Shown in pieces: positions 15,228 to 24,090 of a DNA stretch of 64,000 bases. The first letter of the stretch is position 1; each line of letters starts with the position of its first letter. The translations under genes were made by a program, and so were the position numbers. The notes below the pieces were generated by a model. That model worked only from the letters and a program-made list of their open reading frames with translations. It had not been told where the DNA came from and searched no databases. This DNA comes from Clostridia bacterium (lineage in GTDB: Bacteria; Bacillota; Clostridia; Christensenellales; Aristaeellaceae), in assembly GCA_017460395.1 (NCBI GenBank), contig JAFUBA010000167.1:17436-81435 (forward strand). The letters run 5' to 3'.

Positions 15228-17099
15228 TTACTTCCTTGTCTCTGCCTTTCCAGTGTGCAGAAGCCACAGAAAATCGCCTGCCGGGACGGTCACGCGCACG
15301 GCCCGCTGGGTGGTTCCGTGAATCAGGTCCAGATACGGCCGCTCGTCGTTGAGCCAGGTGTGCAGAGGCTCCTCGCTGAAGTTAAACAGGGCGATGAGCT
15401 GCTGCCCTCTGGAATATCTGGCGATGCCCAGCAGTGCGTCCTGGCCGGTTTCCAGCACGTGGCACTGAGCGCTCCCATCAAAGACGGGAGTGGTGCGCCT
15501 GAGCTCCTCCAGGTGCCGGATTCCGCCGAACAGGGCACCCTGCACGGTGGTAGGATCGCTGCGAAGCTCTGCCTTGCCCCAGTCAAACGTTCCCCGGTGA
15601 AGGTACCTGCTGTCATCTGCCTTGAGGGGATCCAGATGATAGGTTTCGTCGTTTTCCTGGCCGATTTCATCGCCGGAATACAGCACGGGGATGCCGCTCA
15701 GGGTGAGCATGTAGGCATGAAGCATCAGATCCAGGTTCAGGGCACGGACCAGGGCCTCCTGGTCTCCTTTCTCTCTTGCCGACTGAATGCCGCACAGGGA
15801 TGCGGTCGTGCCGCAGAGCCTTGCGTCTCCCAGGCGGGGATCGTCGTTGTACAATTCGCCCCTGGCAGGACTTCCGGGAAATTTGCCGGTGAAATAGTCG
15901 TTGAGGAAGCGCTTGTGCGGCACTTCTTCCTGGGCAAAATTCATGAGGAAGGGATAGTCAAGGCCCCAGCCGATATCATCATGGCAGCGCAGATAGTTCA
16001 GGAAGATGTATTCCTTCGGGAGGCTGAATACCTGCTCCAGCTGATGCAGCAGAAGACGGGTGTCGCCGGTAGCCACGGTGTGCCATGTGCTGGCCATGGT
16101 GGTCACGTTATAGAGCATATGACACTCTGGCTTGTCCAGTGTGCCGAAATACGGCACGACCTTTGACGGCTCCATGACGATCTCGCCAAGGAGCAGCGTG
16201 CCGGGACAGACGATCTCGCAGACCATGCGCATCATCCGCACCAGCGTGTGTACCTGCGGGAGGTTCCGGCAGGAGGTACCGAGCTCTTTCCAGATGTAGG
16301 GCGTGGCATCCAGGCGCAGGATATCAATGCCGTGGTTACACAGATTCAGCATCAGTTCGCACATGTCATTGAACACGGTGGGGTTGCGGTAATTCAGGTC
16401 CCACTGATAGGGATAGAACGTGGTCATGACAGGCTTGCCCACCGCTTCGCAGAAGGTGAAATTGCCGGGGGCTGTGGTGGGAAACACCTGGGGCACAGTC
16501 TGTTCGTACTGGCCCGGAATTTTCCAGTCGTCAAAGAAAAAGTACCTGTCCTGATACTCTTTCTCGCCCTGTTTTGCCTTCAGGGCCCATTCGTGGTCCT
16601 CAGAGGTGTGGTTCATGACGAAGTCGAGACACAGGGAGATGCCCTCCCTGTGGCAGGCCTGTGATAGGCCGTAGAGGTCATCCATGGTGCCAAGGGCGGG
16701 CTCCACAGTCCTGAAGTCGGCCACGGCATAGCCGCCGTCGCTGCGGCCCTCTGGGCTTTTGAGCAGGGGCATGAGGTGAACGTAATTGACGCCGCATTCC
16801 TGAAGATAGGGAATCTTCTCCTCAACGCCTTTTAGCGTGCCGGCAAAGGCGGATACATACATCTGCATGCCCACCATATCATGTCCTTTGTACCAGTCAG
16901 GCCGGGCTTCCCGCTCCGTATCCAGCTTTCTGAGGTCCTCAGGACGGCTCTTCCAGAGCCGATAGAGCATGCCGGAAAACCAGTCGAAGGCATGCTCGTC
17001 CGAATAGAGCTCCATATAGAGCCAGCGAAGCTCATCCAGGTGGTGTGTATAGCGGCGGACAAACTGCCGGTCTTCATAGGGGATGGCGTGAATATCCAT
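15228..17099 (-). CDS. Amylosucrase-like GH13 enzyme
   Basis: A 623-residue GH13 protein of the amylosucrase/sucrose hydrolase branch. Conserved regions are in order: DFVMNHTSEDHEWA (159-172), GIDILRLDATPYIWKELGTS with nucleophile Asp264, GEIVMEP with acid/base Glu306, and CHDDIGW with His373-Asp374. The N-terminal VGMQMYVSAFAGTLKGVEEK and YQWDLNYRNP segments are typical of amylosucrases. It likely cleaves or transglucosylates sucrose in the cytoplasm (no signal peptide). The start at 17099 has GAGGTTG upstream. It lies 55 bases after the LacI gene on the same strand. Polymer synthesis versus hydrolysis cannot be settled from sequence. Confidence 0.85.
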   Translation of the reverse strand: MDIHAIPYEDRQFVRRYTHHLDELRWLYMELYSDEHAFDWFSGMLYRLWKSRPEDLRKLDTEREARPDWYKGHDMVGMQMYVSAFAGTLKGVEEKIPYLQECGVNYVHLMPLLKSPEGRSDGGYAVADFRTVEPALGTMDDLYGLSQACHREGISLCLDFVMNHTSEDHEWALKAKQGEKEYQDRYFFFDDWKIPGQYEQTVPQVFPTTAPGNFTFCEAVGKPVMTTFYPYQWDLNYRNPTVFNDMCELMLNLCNHGIDILRLDATPYIWKELGTSCRNLPQVHTLVRMMRMVCEIVCPGTLLLGEIVMEPSKVVPYFGTLDKPECHMLYNVTTMASTWHTVATGDTRLLLHQLEQVFSLPKEYIFLNYLRCHDDIGWGLDYPFLMNFAQEEVPHKRFLNDYFTGKFPGSPARGELYNDDPRLGDARLCGTTASLCGIQSAREKGDQEALVRALNLDLMLHAYMLTLSGIPVLYSGDEIGQENDETYHLDPLKADDSRYLHRGTFDWGKAELRSDPTTVQGALFGGIRHLEELRRTTPVFDGSAQCHVLETGQDALLGIARYSRGQQLIALFNFSEEPLHTWLNDERPYLDLIHGTTQRAVRVTVPAGDFLWLLHTGKAETRK

Positions 17100-17154
17100 A
17101 AGGACAACCTCACTTTCAGGGAGAGATGTGATTTGCTGGCAGGGCCGGCTCCCC

Positions 17155-18186
17155 TCATGCGGGAGGCCGTGCGGTGGAGCTGCGCACGACAAGGCGACTT
17201 GGAATTCGAATACTGAGGGAAGGCGGTGTTTCGCCCCGGATCATGCTCAAAAGAATGTCAATAGCCTGTCTGCCCTGCTCCCGCGGATCGATGTCCAGAG
17301 CAGTCAGCGACGGTGTGACAGCCTCCGAAATGAAGGTGTTATCGCAGGTGATGAGGGAGAGGTGATCCGGAATGTGAATGTGGTGATCATGGCATACGCG
17401 CATGATGCCCATGGCGATGATATTGTTGTTGGCCAGGATCGCGGTGGGAAGCTGGGCAGATGACATGATGCGGTGCATGGAATTCATGGCGTCCTCAAAG
17501 GTGTAGCCGTTCATCTGCAGATAAGCTTCCTGGAAAGGAAGTCCTGCCTCCTTGAGAAAATCCAGATAGGCCTGCCTTCGGATGTGAAAGGTCTGGTTGT
17601 CATCCAGACCGCCCACCAGGGCAATTCTGCGGTGACCCAAGTGGTACAGAAAGCGAAAAGCCTGAAGAAAACCTTCACGGTTGTCTGCAAAGACGCAGGG
17701 AATATGCAGATCCTCGAGATATTCGTTGATCAGGACCAGAGGAACCTGCTGTGCAATCTCCTGGACAAAACGGACGATCTTCTCCTCGGGTGGGCGCCCG
17801 TTGATCCGATTGGAGAGGAGGACCAGACCGTCAATCTGATGCTGGATCAGACGGCGGATGGTCTGAATTTCCTCACCCCCCGGCTGCTCGGTCATCATCA
17901 TCAGGGAATACCCTTCCTCGAGGGCTCTGGTTTCTGCTGCGGAGAACATGGAGGCAAAATAGGGATTTTCGATATTTTCCACCATCATGCCCAGCATGTT
18001 GGACTGCTGCCTGACCAGGGAGGAGGCTGCGAAATTGGGGACATAGTGGTAACGGTCGATGAGAGACTGAACCTTCTGCCGTGTTTCCTCCAGGACGGCA
18101 GGATGCCCCTTGAGTACGCGGGAAACGGTGGCAGTGGAGACACCGGCCTCATCGGCAATCGCCTGCATGGTGACCTGTTTGTGCAT
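17155..18186 (-). CDS. LacI-family transcriptional regulator
   Basis: A 343-residue regulator. The N-terminal helix-turn-helix is MQAIADEAGVSTATVSRVLK with a YVPNFAASSL hinge, followed by a sugar-binding core (MLGMMVENIENPYFASMF, AILANNNIIAMGI). It probably controls itself, the amylosucrase-like gene and the divergent ABC transporter through the boxes at 18363-18385 and 18481-18496. Start 18186 begins right before the helix-turn-helix and has AGAAAGG upstream; the longer upstream frame would be intergenic. Sucrose-derived sugar as effector is inferred. Confidence 0.9.
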   Translation of the reverse strand: MHKQVTMQAIADEAGVSTATVSRVLKGHPAVLEETRQKVQSLIDRYHYVPNFAASSLVRQQSNMLGMMVENIENPYFASMFSAAETRALEEGYSLMMMTEQPGGEEIQTIRRLIQHQIDGLVLLSNRINGRPPEEKIVRFVQEIAQQVPLVLINEYLEDLHIPCVFADNREGFLQAFRFLYHLGHRRIALVGGLDDNQTFHIRRQAYLDFLKEAGLPFQEAYLQMNGYTFEDAMNSMHRIMSSAQLPTAILANNNIIAMGIMRVCHDHHIHIPDHLSLITCDNTFISEAVTPSLTALDIDPREQGRQAIDILLSMIRGETPPSLSIRIPSRLVVRSSTARPPA

Positions 18187-18307
18187 ATCAGGGCCTTTCT
18201 TCTGTCTGGGATCATGGATCTGGGACAGGATCTGTGTGAAACACGCCAGACTCAGAGCTTTGCAGTGTAAAGCGAAATGAAAAAGTTCTACTGTTCTGTG
18301 TAAGAGC

Positions 18308-18336
18308 AGTATACCAGCGGCACACACAGGAGGCAA
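18308..18336 (-). promoter_or_regulatory. Promoter for lacI-like gene
   Basis: On the minus strand: TTGCCT (18336-18331), 17-base spacer, TATACT (18313-18308). Confidence 0.55.
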
Positions 18337-18362
18337 GGACAACACACAGTGCGCAGGATTCG

Positions 18363-18385
18363 GTTTATACGTGTAAACGATAACA
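18363..18385 (+). promoter_or_regulatory. LacI/CcpA-type operator, distal
   Basis: GTTTATACGTGTAAAC is a near-perfect palindrome (one mismatch) at 18363-18378. The overlapping TGTAAACGATAACA at 18372-18385 fully matches the cre consensus TGWNANCGNTNWCA. Either the local LacI protein or CcpA could bind. Confidence 0.6.
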
Positions 18386-18480
18386 TATATGCAGCAGGAT
18401 TGTCGGGACAAGTACCGAAAGAGCATGATTAATAATTAGCATTTAGCTGTGAAAATGTCAAAATCAGAAAAATTTTGACC

Positions 18481-18496
18481 ATGTAAACGTTGACAT
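18481..18496 (+). promoter_or_regulatory. LacI/CcpA-type operator overlapping the transporter promoter
   Basis: ATGTAAACGTTGACAT, a 16-base palindrome with one mismatch, also a full match to TGWNANCGNTNWCA. It covers the -35 box of the plus-strand promoter, so binding would repress the transporter. Confidence 0.7.
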
Positions 18497-18518
18497 GATG
18501 AATGGGCCATGATAAACT
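18490..18518 (+). promoter_or_regulatory. Promoter of the sugar transporter operon
   Basis: TTGACA, 17-base spacer, TAAACT with a TG extension one base before. The transcript leader to 18642 is about 115 bases; I see nothing else specific in it. Confidence 0.6.
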
Positions 18519-18641
18519 CGCCACATCAGCAGGGGAGGACAGGGCTGCAGATCTGCCTCTCTCGCAATGACCTTCCTGCGGCCCGATGAATGAGCCGCCT
18601 AAAAACATCACAGGAAACGACAAGAACACGGAGGTATTGTC

Positions 18642-19970
18642 ATGAAGAAGTTTCTTGCTTTGACCCTTTGTGCCATGATGCTCCTTGGCATGTGTGTCAT
18701 CTCAGCTTCAGCAGAGGGACAGAAGACCACAGTGGTTTTCTGGAACAGCTGGACCGGTGGAGATGGAGAAGCCCTGCAGGCGCTGGTGAATAAGTTCAAT
18801 GCCTCGCAGGACGAAGTTTTTGTGGATATGACCAGGACGACCTCCTTCTCTGACATGCTGCAGACCAGCATGCCCACCGGGGAGGCAGCAGACCTGATCC
18901 TTCTCAACTGCAATGACATTAACAAGTATGCAGCCTATCTGCGTGATATGGGCGATATCTGGGAAAACACCAGCCTGAAGGCGGAGGACTTCTCTCCCGC
19001 CTATCTGAGCGTGTGCTACAAGGACGGCACTCTCTATGGCATTCCCTTCCAGATTTCAACCTACATGCTCTACTACAACAAGGATCTCCTTGCACAGGCA
19101 GGTTACGAGAATCCCCCCACCACCTTCGAGGGATGGGCAGAGGCAGCTGAGAAGATCACAGCCCTGTCATCCCAGGAAAAACCGATTTATGGCTCAGGCC
19201 TTTTCTATTGCTACAATGGACAGAATCAGTCCGTCATTCAGCGCTTCGGCACGGATTACATGATCACCGGCGACGCAGAGAATGGCTTCAAGGCAAACCT
19301 CCTGGACAACGAAGCCTTTGCTAATGCCATGATCTGGATGAAAAACCTCTATGATCTTGGCCTCAACCCCAAAGAGAAAGACATTGACTCCATGATGGCT
19401 GCCGGTCAGATCGGTCTGATGACCAATGGCGGCTGGCTGAAGGGCGCCCTGGATGCTTCCGGTGTGAACTACGGCATTACCCGTCTGCCCACGGTGTCCG
19501 GCGAAGATCTGGCGGACTGGTCGCTGGGCGACGTGAACAGCTTCTTCCTGACCTCCTCTGCGACGGATGAGACGGCGAAGGCGGCTGAGAAATTCATCGA
19601 GTGGTGGATGACTGGCTCCGGCCTTGAGGCGCAGGATGTGACGCAGGGCGTGGATTATTCCGGCATGACCCCCAACGCTGAGTGGTCCATCTCCATGTGC
19701 TACTTGAATGCTTATCTGCCCACGGTGCAGAGTCCTGAATATCAGGCGGAGACGATTCTGGTGGATCTGACGCCCTCTGCCACTGCGCAGGTGCAGATGT
19801 TTGCAGCACCCGGAACGCTCTTTTATTCGGATGCTGCCACGCTCAATGGCGAATACGTAGAGAACTGGGTGTTCAATGGCCCCGCCAACCCCACCTACGA
19901 CGATGTGCAGGCGTTCTTCGCCGACTATCAGGCGGACCTGGAGGACTACATCGCCGAATACTATGAGTGA
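18642..19970 (+). CDS. Sugar ABC transporter substrate-binding protein (CUT1 type)
   Basis: A 442-residue extracellular solute-binding protein. Signal peptide MKKFLALTLCAMMLLGMC...SASA; no classic lipobox Cys at a processing site, though a Cys lies within the hydrophobic stretch. The mature part starts KTTVVFWNSWTGGDGEALQALVNKFNAS, typical of family 1 sugar binders. Followed by a stem-loop and two permeases, with no ATPase gene in the window, so a shared MsmX-like ATPase is likely. Substrate is probably an oligosaccharide handled by the adjacent GH13 or GH43 enzymes. Confidence 0.9.
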   Translation: MKKFLALTLCAMMLLGMCVISASAEGQKTTVVFWNSWTGGDGEALQALVNKFNASQDEVFVDMTRTTSFSDMLQTSMPTGEAADLILLNCNDINKYAAYLRDMGDIWENTSLKAEDFSPAYLSVCYKDGTLYGIPFQISTYMLYYNKDLLAQAGYENPPTTFEGWAEAAEKITALSSQEKPIYGSGLFYCYNGQNQSVIQRFGTDYMITGDAENGFKANLLDNEAFANAMIWMKNLYDLGLNPKEKDIDSMMAAGQIGLMTNGGWLKGALDASGVNYGITRLPTVSGEDLADWSLGDVNSFFLTSSATDETAKAAEKFIEWWMTGSGLEAQDVTQGVDYSGMTPNAEWSISMCYLNAYLPTVQSPEYQAETILVDLTPSATAQVQMFAAPGTLFYSDAATLNGEYVENWVFNGPANPTYDDVQAFFADYQADLEDYIAEYYE

Positions 19971-19994
19971 TTTCCCGCGCGAACAACATACCTG

Positions 19995-20032
19995 AAACCG
20001 GGGGTGTCGGGGCAGCTCGGCACCCCCGGTTT
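19995..20032 (+). terminator. Intercistronic stem-loop
   Basis: AAACCGGGGGTG / CACCCCCGGTTT, a 12-base stem with a 14-base loop and no T run. Such structures after the binding-protein gene often keep its transcript level above that of the permeases. Confidence 0.6.
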
Positions 20033-20070
20033 GATATCATGGGGTTTGTCCCGGAGCAGGAGGAGTTCGG

Positions 20071-20997
20071 ATGAAGACATCGGCCAGGCAGGCGCAGGGG
20101 AATGAAAGATACCGAAAACCTACGGGCATTGAGAGAAGGCTGGAGAGGACAGCATATCTGTTCATATTGCCGGCAGCTGTGCTGCTGATCGTGTTCTGTG
20201 TGCTGCCGCTCATAGCATCCTTCTATGTCAGCGTCCAGCAGATGGGTGTGGACCTTCAGGGCGCAAAGTTTGTGGGCCTGAAGAACTTTCAGAAGGCGAT
20301 TGCGGATCGGCGCTTTCTGCAGAGCATTGGCATTACCCTCAGGTATACCGGGGTGGAAGTGCCGCTGCAGATGGTCATTGGCGTAGTGCTGTCGGCGCTT
20401 CTTTCCAAAAACACGCCGCTCAACAAGCTGTTTCGGAGCATTTATTTTCTGCCGGTCATTACCTCGGCTGTGACAGTAGGTGTCACCTGGCAGCTGGTGC
20501 TGCATTCCAACATTGGCATTTTTACCTACTGGCTCAAGTGCATGGGGTTCAGGGACGTGAACTTGCTGAACAATACGTCCACAGCGCTCTATGTGGTCGT
20601 GTTCGTGGCAATCTGGAAGACCTTTGGCATATCGACCATTATTCTGGTGTCAGCCATACAGAATATTCCGGAGTCACTCTTTGAGGCATCGTCCATTGAT
20701 GGAGCGGGCAAGGTCCGGCAGTTTTTCCATGTGACATTGCCGGGGATCATGCCATCCTTCTGGTTCCCGCTGATGACGAGAATCATCGGATCGCTGCAGA
20801 TGTTCGATATTGTGTACACCATGACCGGCGGCGGACCGAGCAAGTCCACCACAACCATGGTCGTATACATTTACGATACGGCGTTCAACAGCCTCAACAA
20901 GATGGGATATGCCACGGCCATGAGTGAACTGCTGTTTGCCGGCATCATGCTGATCACGGTCATCATGTACTATGTGATGGACAAGACGTCCGAGTGA
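20071..20997 (+). CDS. Sugar ABC transporter permease (MalF type)
   Basis: A 308-residue inner-membrane permease with about six helices; LFILPAAVLLIVFCVLPLIA begins the first. The EAA-type loop is ESLFEASSIDGAGKVRQFFH, which contacts the ATPase. AGGAGGAG precedes the ATG. It pairs with the next permease 13 bases downstream. Confidence 0.92.
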   Translation: MKTSARQAQGNERYRKPTGIERRLERTAYLFILPAAVLLIVFCVLPLIASFYVSVQQMGVDLQGAKFVGLKNFQKAIADRRFLQSIGITLRYTGVEVPLQMVIGVVLSALLSKNTPLNKLFRSIYFLPVITSAVTVGVTWQLVLHSNIGIFTYWLKCMGFRDVNLLNNTSTALYVVVFVAIWKTFGISTIILVSAIQNIPESLFEASSIDGAGKVRQFFHVTLPGIMPSFWFPLMTRIIGSLQMFDIVYTMTGGGPSKSTTTMVVYIYDTAFNSLNKMGYATAMSELLFAGIMLITVIMYYVMDKTSE

Positions 20998-21010
20998 GGA
21001 GGGGAGCCAT

Positions 21011-21877
21011 ATGACAGAAATTCAGATGAGAAAAAAGCCTGCAGGCGTACAGATGAAGGCCTTTGTGCGCTATATTCCGACGTTTCTGTTGCTTGTGATT
21101 TTCGCCTTCCTCCTTCTTGCACCGCTGGTCTGGATGTGTCTGGGCGCCTTCAAGACGGACCCGGAGGTGCTGAGCTATCCGCCGAAATTCTTTCCGGAGG
21201 GCAACCATTTTCTGGAGAACTGGGGGGGTGTTCAGAATACCATCGACATGGTAAAGCTGGGCATGAACACAGCCATCTATGCTGTGGGAACGACCATTCC
21301 TGCCATGTTCATCAATGCGCTGGCGGCCTATGCCTTTGCAAGATTCCGCTTTCGCGGAAAGAATGTGCTCTTCCTGATTTTTCTTGCAACCATGATGATT
21401 CCCTTTCAGGTGGTGATGGTGCCACTGTATCTGGAAGTGTATTATCTGGGCTGGCTGAATACGTTCTGGGGACTCATTGTGCCCAAGGTGGCCTCCGCCT
21501 ACTGGATCTTTCTGGTGCGCTCTGCTTTCCAGGGGCTGCCAAAGGACCTTGAAGATGCAGCGCGCATTGATGGCCTGAACGAGTTTGGTATTTTCTGGAA
21601 GATCATGCTGCCGCTCATCAAGCCCACCATGATCACGGTGTTGCTGCTGTCCATCAACAACTGCTGGAATGACCTTCTCTGGCCGCTGATTGCAGCCAAT
21701 GCGACAAAGATGCGAACCCTGTCCAACGGACTGGCCATGTTCATCGGCAACCGGACGGATGATTATTCGCTTGCCTTTACGGCAGCCACCGTATCCATGG
21801 TACCGATGCTGATCCTGTATATTTTCGGACAGAAATACTTTGTGGCAGGCCAGGCAACATCCGGCATCAAAGGATAA
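21011..21877 (+). CDS. Sugar ABC transporter permease (MalG type)
   Basis: A 288-residue permease. Helix 1 is FLLLVIFAFLLLAPLVWM; ATPase-contact loop KDLEDAARIDGLNEFGIFWK; the C terminus QATSGIKG is typical of MalG-type subunits. It forms the channel with the preceding MalF-type subunit. Ribosome site GAGGAGGGG. Confidence 0.93.
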   Translation: MTEIQMRKKPAGVQMKAFVRYIPTFLLLVIFAFLLLAPLVWMCLGAFKTDPEVLSYPPKFFPEGNHFLENWGGVQNTIDMVKLGMNTAIYAVGTTIPAMFINALAAYAFARFRFRGKNVLFLIFLATMMIPFQVVMVPLYLEVYYLGWLNTFWGLIVPKVASAYWIFLVRSAFQGLPKDLEDAARIDGLNEFGIFWKIMLPLIKPTMITVLLLSINNCWNDLLWPLIAANATKMRTLSNGLAMFIGNRTDDYSLAFTAATVSMVPMLILYIFGQKYFVAGQATSGIKG

Positions 21878-21939
21878 ATGCCGGTTGGAGACATCTTGCG
21901 TGACAGGGATTAGAAAATCGTGACAGAAGAGGAAGTAAC

Positions 21940-23892
21940 ATGCCAAAGCTCCTGTGCTACACATTACCGGGCAAGGGTACCTATCCGGATGACAATTACC
22001 CCGGGTGCATTGCGTACAACTGTGACTGGGAGCAGTCGCTCCATCTGGCCGTACTGGGCGCCGATGGGAGATTTCGTCCCATGAGGAACAATACAGGGAT
22101 CCTTTTTGCGGAGGCGACCTACGATGAGGGAAACGTGAGAGGTGTGACGAAGACACTGGTGGATCCGTTTCTTCTTCGGGAACCGTGCAGGGATTCTCAC
22201 CTGGCTCCCAGGAGCGGTTTTGTTCTTGTGTGTGTGCGAAGGAATCAGAATGCACCGGACTCTGAGCACCGGGGATGCGTCATGGTCTATCGCTCCAGGA
22301 ATCTGGTCCACTATGAGATGCAGGGATTTCTGGAGCTGTCTGCGCAGGGCAGGGAAGTGTCAGAACCCATGCTGAAATGGGATGATGAGCAGCAGGGGTA
22401 CTGGATCTGGTGGACAGAGGAAAAGGGCGGCAGATGCTGCGGCTTTTCAAGAGACCTCATGACCCTTGAGCACATTCCAGACGATACAGTCAGGCCTGGA
22501 TGCCCGGAGAGGACAGACCCAGACAGGCTCGGGATTTTTTTCGAGGGCGAGAAGGAACTTCATCAAAGCGGGTCAATCATCATGGGGAACGTGATTGAAA
22601 TCACAGATGAGGAAGAGAAGGAGCTGCTTTCCTACTTTGGTGAAATCCGGCATGTGAAATGCGTGGTGCCAGATGTCACGATACATATTGGCGAAGAACT
22701 GAATGAAAAAAGCCTGCCCCGTGCCGTGTGCGTGTATTCGGACGGGTCTGTGCATGAAAAGCAGGTGGCATGGAACACAGAGGCGATTCGTGCTGCCCAA
22801 AAAGGAGGGCCTGGTCGCTATGAGATCGGCGGCACGATCCGGCAAAAGACATGGACATTTCCAATACCAATCAATTTCGGGCAGGATCCGACGCTGGAGT
22901 TTCGCGGCATGTCAGATCCGTGTGTGAGCCTGTGTCGGGGGAAGTACATCCTTTCCTCGTCCGGTACACAGGATATCCATCTGCGGGTGGCAGAGACGCC
23001 GGAGGGCACGTTTGCGGCAGAACCGATCACCATATGGCGGGTGGCGCTTGAAGGCCAGAAAAGGCATGGGACCTGGGCGGCCGAACTTCATGAAATCGAT
23101 GGGATTCCCTATCTGTTTACAACGGTGTGCCCGGGAGGAGACTGGACAAAGGTAAAAGCCTGCATTCTTCGGTGCCATGGGGATCCATGGGACACGGACG
23201 CATGGGAAGCACCGGTCTTTTGCCGAAAGATGGACGGAAGTATCCTGCAGGAGCAGGGAATTTCACTGGATATGACGTATTTTCGGGATGCCGGACGGGA
23301 TTATGTCATGTGGTCCGACCGGATTATCCACGCAGAGACGGACCCGATACTCCCGGAGCCTGCCTGCATTTATATAGCCACAGTGGATCCGGCAGCACCA
23401 TGGCAGCTGACCAGCGAGCCGGTGTGCCTTGCGCGTCCTGCCTTTGGATGGGACAGATACGAGACAGAGGTGGACGAGGGCCCCTATCTCCTCCGGTCGC
23501 CAAACGGGGAGGACCTGTATGTCACGATCTCCGGCTCATCCACGAACCTGGGAGATATCTACAATGTAGGGCTGATGCAGTCGAAGACGGGCCGCGATCT
23601 TCTGGATCCGGCTGCATGGACGCTTCTTCCTTATCCGCTTCTGACCAAGGAAAGCGTGGAGGGGGAATACGGACCAGGCCATAACAATTTTGTGCTGGAC
23701 CGGGATACAGGAGACATACTGATGGTTTACCACGCCGTTCCCCACGATGAAGCAGGCAGGACACTTTACAGGCAGCCCGGCATTCGGCGGCTTCACTGGG
23801 CAAAGACAGGGCTTCCATACCTGGAGATGACGCCGGAGCGGGATCTGAATCCTGCACTCCGGGATGTCAGGGTGCAAGTGATCGTACAATAG
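21940..23892 (+). CDS. GH43-like glycosidase with an internal Ig-like domain
   Basis: A 650-residue protein. The N-terminal half and the C-terminal part after about residue 320 form a five-bladed propeller-type GH43-like enzyme (SDPCVSLCRGKYIL, ELHEIDGIPYLFTTVCPGGDWT, EVDEGPYLLRSPNGEDLYVT, GPGHNNFVLDRDTGDILMVYHA). The middle, around residues 245-305, resembles a bacterial Ig-like (Big_4) domain inserted between them. No signal peptide, so it should act inside on imported arabino- or xylo-oligosaccharides. It follows the permeases in the same direction, 62 bases on. Substrate is inferred from family only. Confidence 0.7.
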   Translation: MPKLLCYTLPGKGTYPDDNYPGCIAYNCDWEQSLHLAVLGADGRFRPMRNNTGILFAEATYDEGNVRGVTKTLVDPFLLREPCRDSHLAPRSGFVLVCVRRNQNAPDSEHRGCVMVYRSRNLVHYEMQGFLELSAQGREVSEPMLKWDDEQQGYWIWWTEEKGGRCCGFSRDLMTLEHIPDDTVRPGCPERTDPDRLGIFFEGEKELHQSGSIIMGNVIEITDEEEKELLSYFGEIRHVKCVVPDVTIHIGEELNEKSLPRAVCVYSDGSVHEKQVAWNTEAIRAAQKGGPGRYEIGGTIRQKTWTFPIPINFGQDPTLEFRGMSDPCVSLCRGKYILSSSGTQDIHLRVAETPEGTFAAEPITIWRVALEGQKRHGTWAAELHEIDGIPYLFTTVCPGGDWTKVKACILRCHGDPWDTDAWEAPVFCRKMDGSILQEQGISLDMTYFRDAGRDYVMWSDRIIHAETDPILPEPACIYIATVDPAAPWQLTSEPVCLARPAFGWDRYETEVDEGPYLLRSPNGEDLYVTISGSSTNLGDIYNVGLMQSKTGRDLLDPAAWTLLPYPLLTKESVEGEYGPGHNNFVLDRDTGDILMVYHAVPHDEAGRTLYRQPGIRRLHWAKTGLPYLEMTPERDLNPALRDVRVQVIVQ

Positions 23893-23926
23893 CAATCTCA
23901 GGAAGCAATCAAAACAGGGAAATTCA

Positions 23927-23958
23927 AAAGGGCAGGACCATGTGCGGTCCTGCCCTTT
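23927..23958 (+). terminator. Terminator of the sugar operon
   Basis: AAAGGGCAGGACC / GGTCCTGCCCTTT, a 13-base stem with a 6-base loop, ending in TTT. Confidence 0.7.
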
Positions 23959-24007
23959 GAAGATTTTCGGGTACAGTGTTTCTCCTGGGACAATGGCAAA
24001 AAGTGTA

Positions 24008-24036
24008 TTCCTGAATTTGACAGACAACAGTATAAT
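24008..24036 (+). promoter_or_regulatory. Promoter of the MATE gene
   Basis: Perfect TATAAT at 24031-24036; the -35 region at 24008-24013 (TTCCTG) is weak at 17 bases. Confidence 0.45.
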
Positions 24037-24090
24037 AGAGCTTGTGCCTATCTGTTACTCGGATTCAATACTCCATCGAGGTGATTTGTC

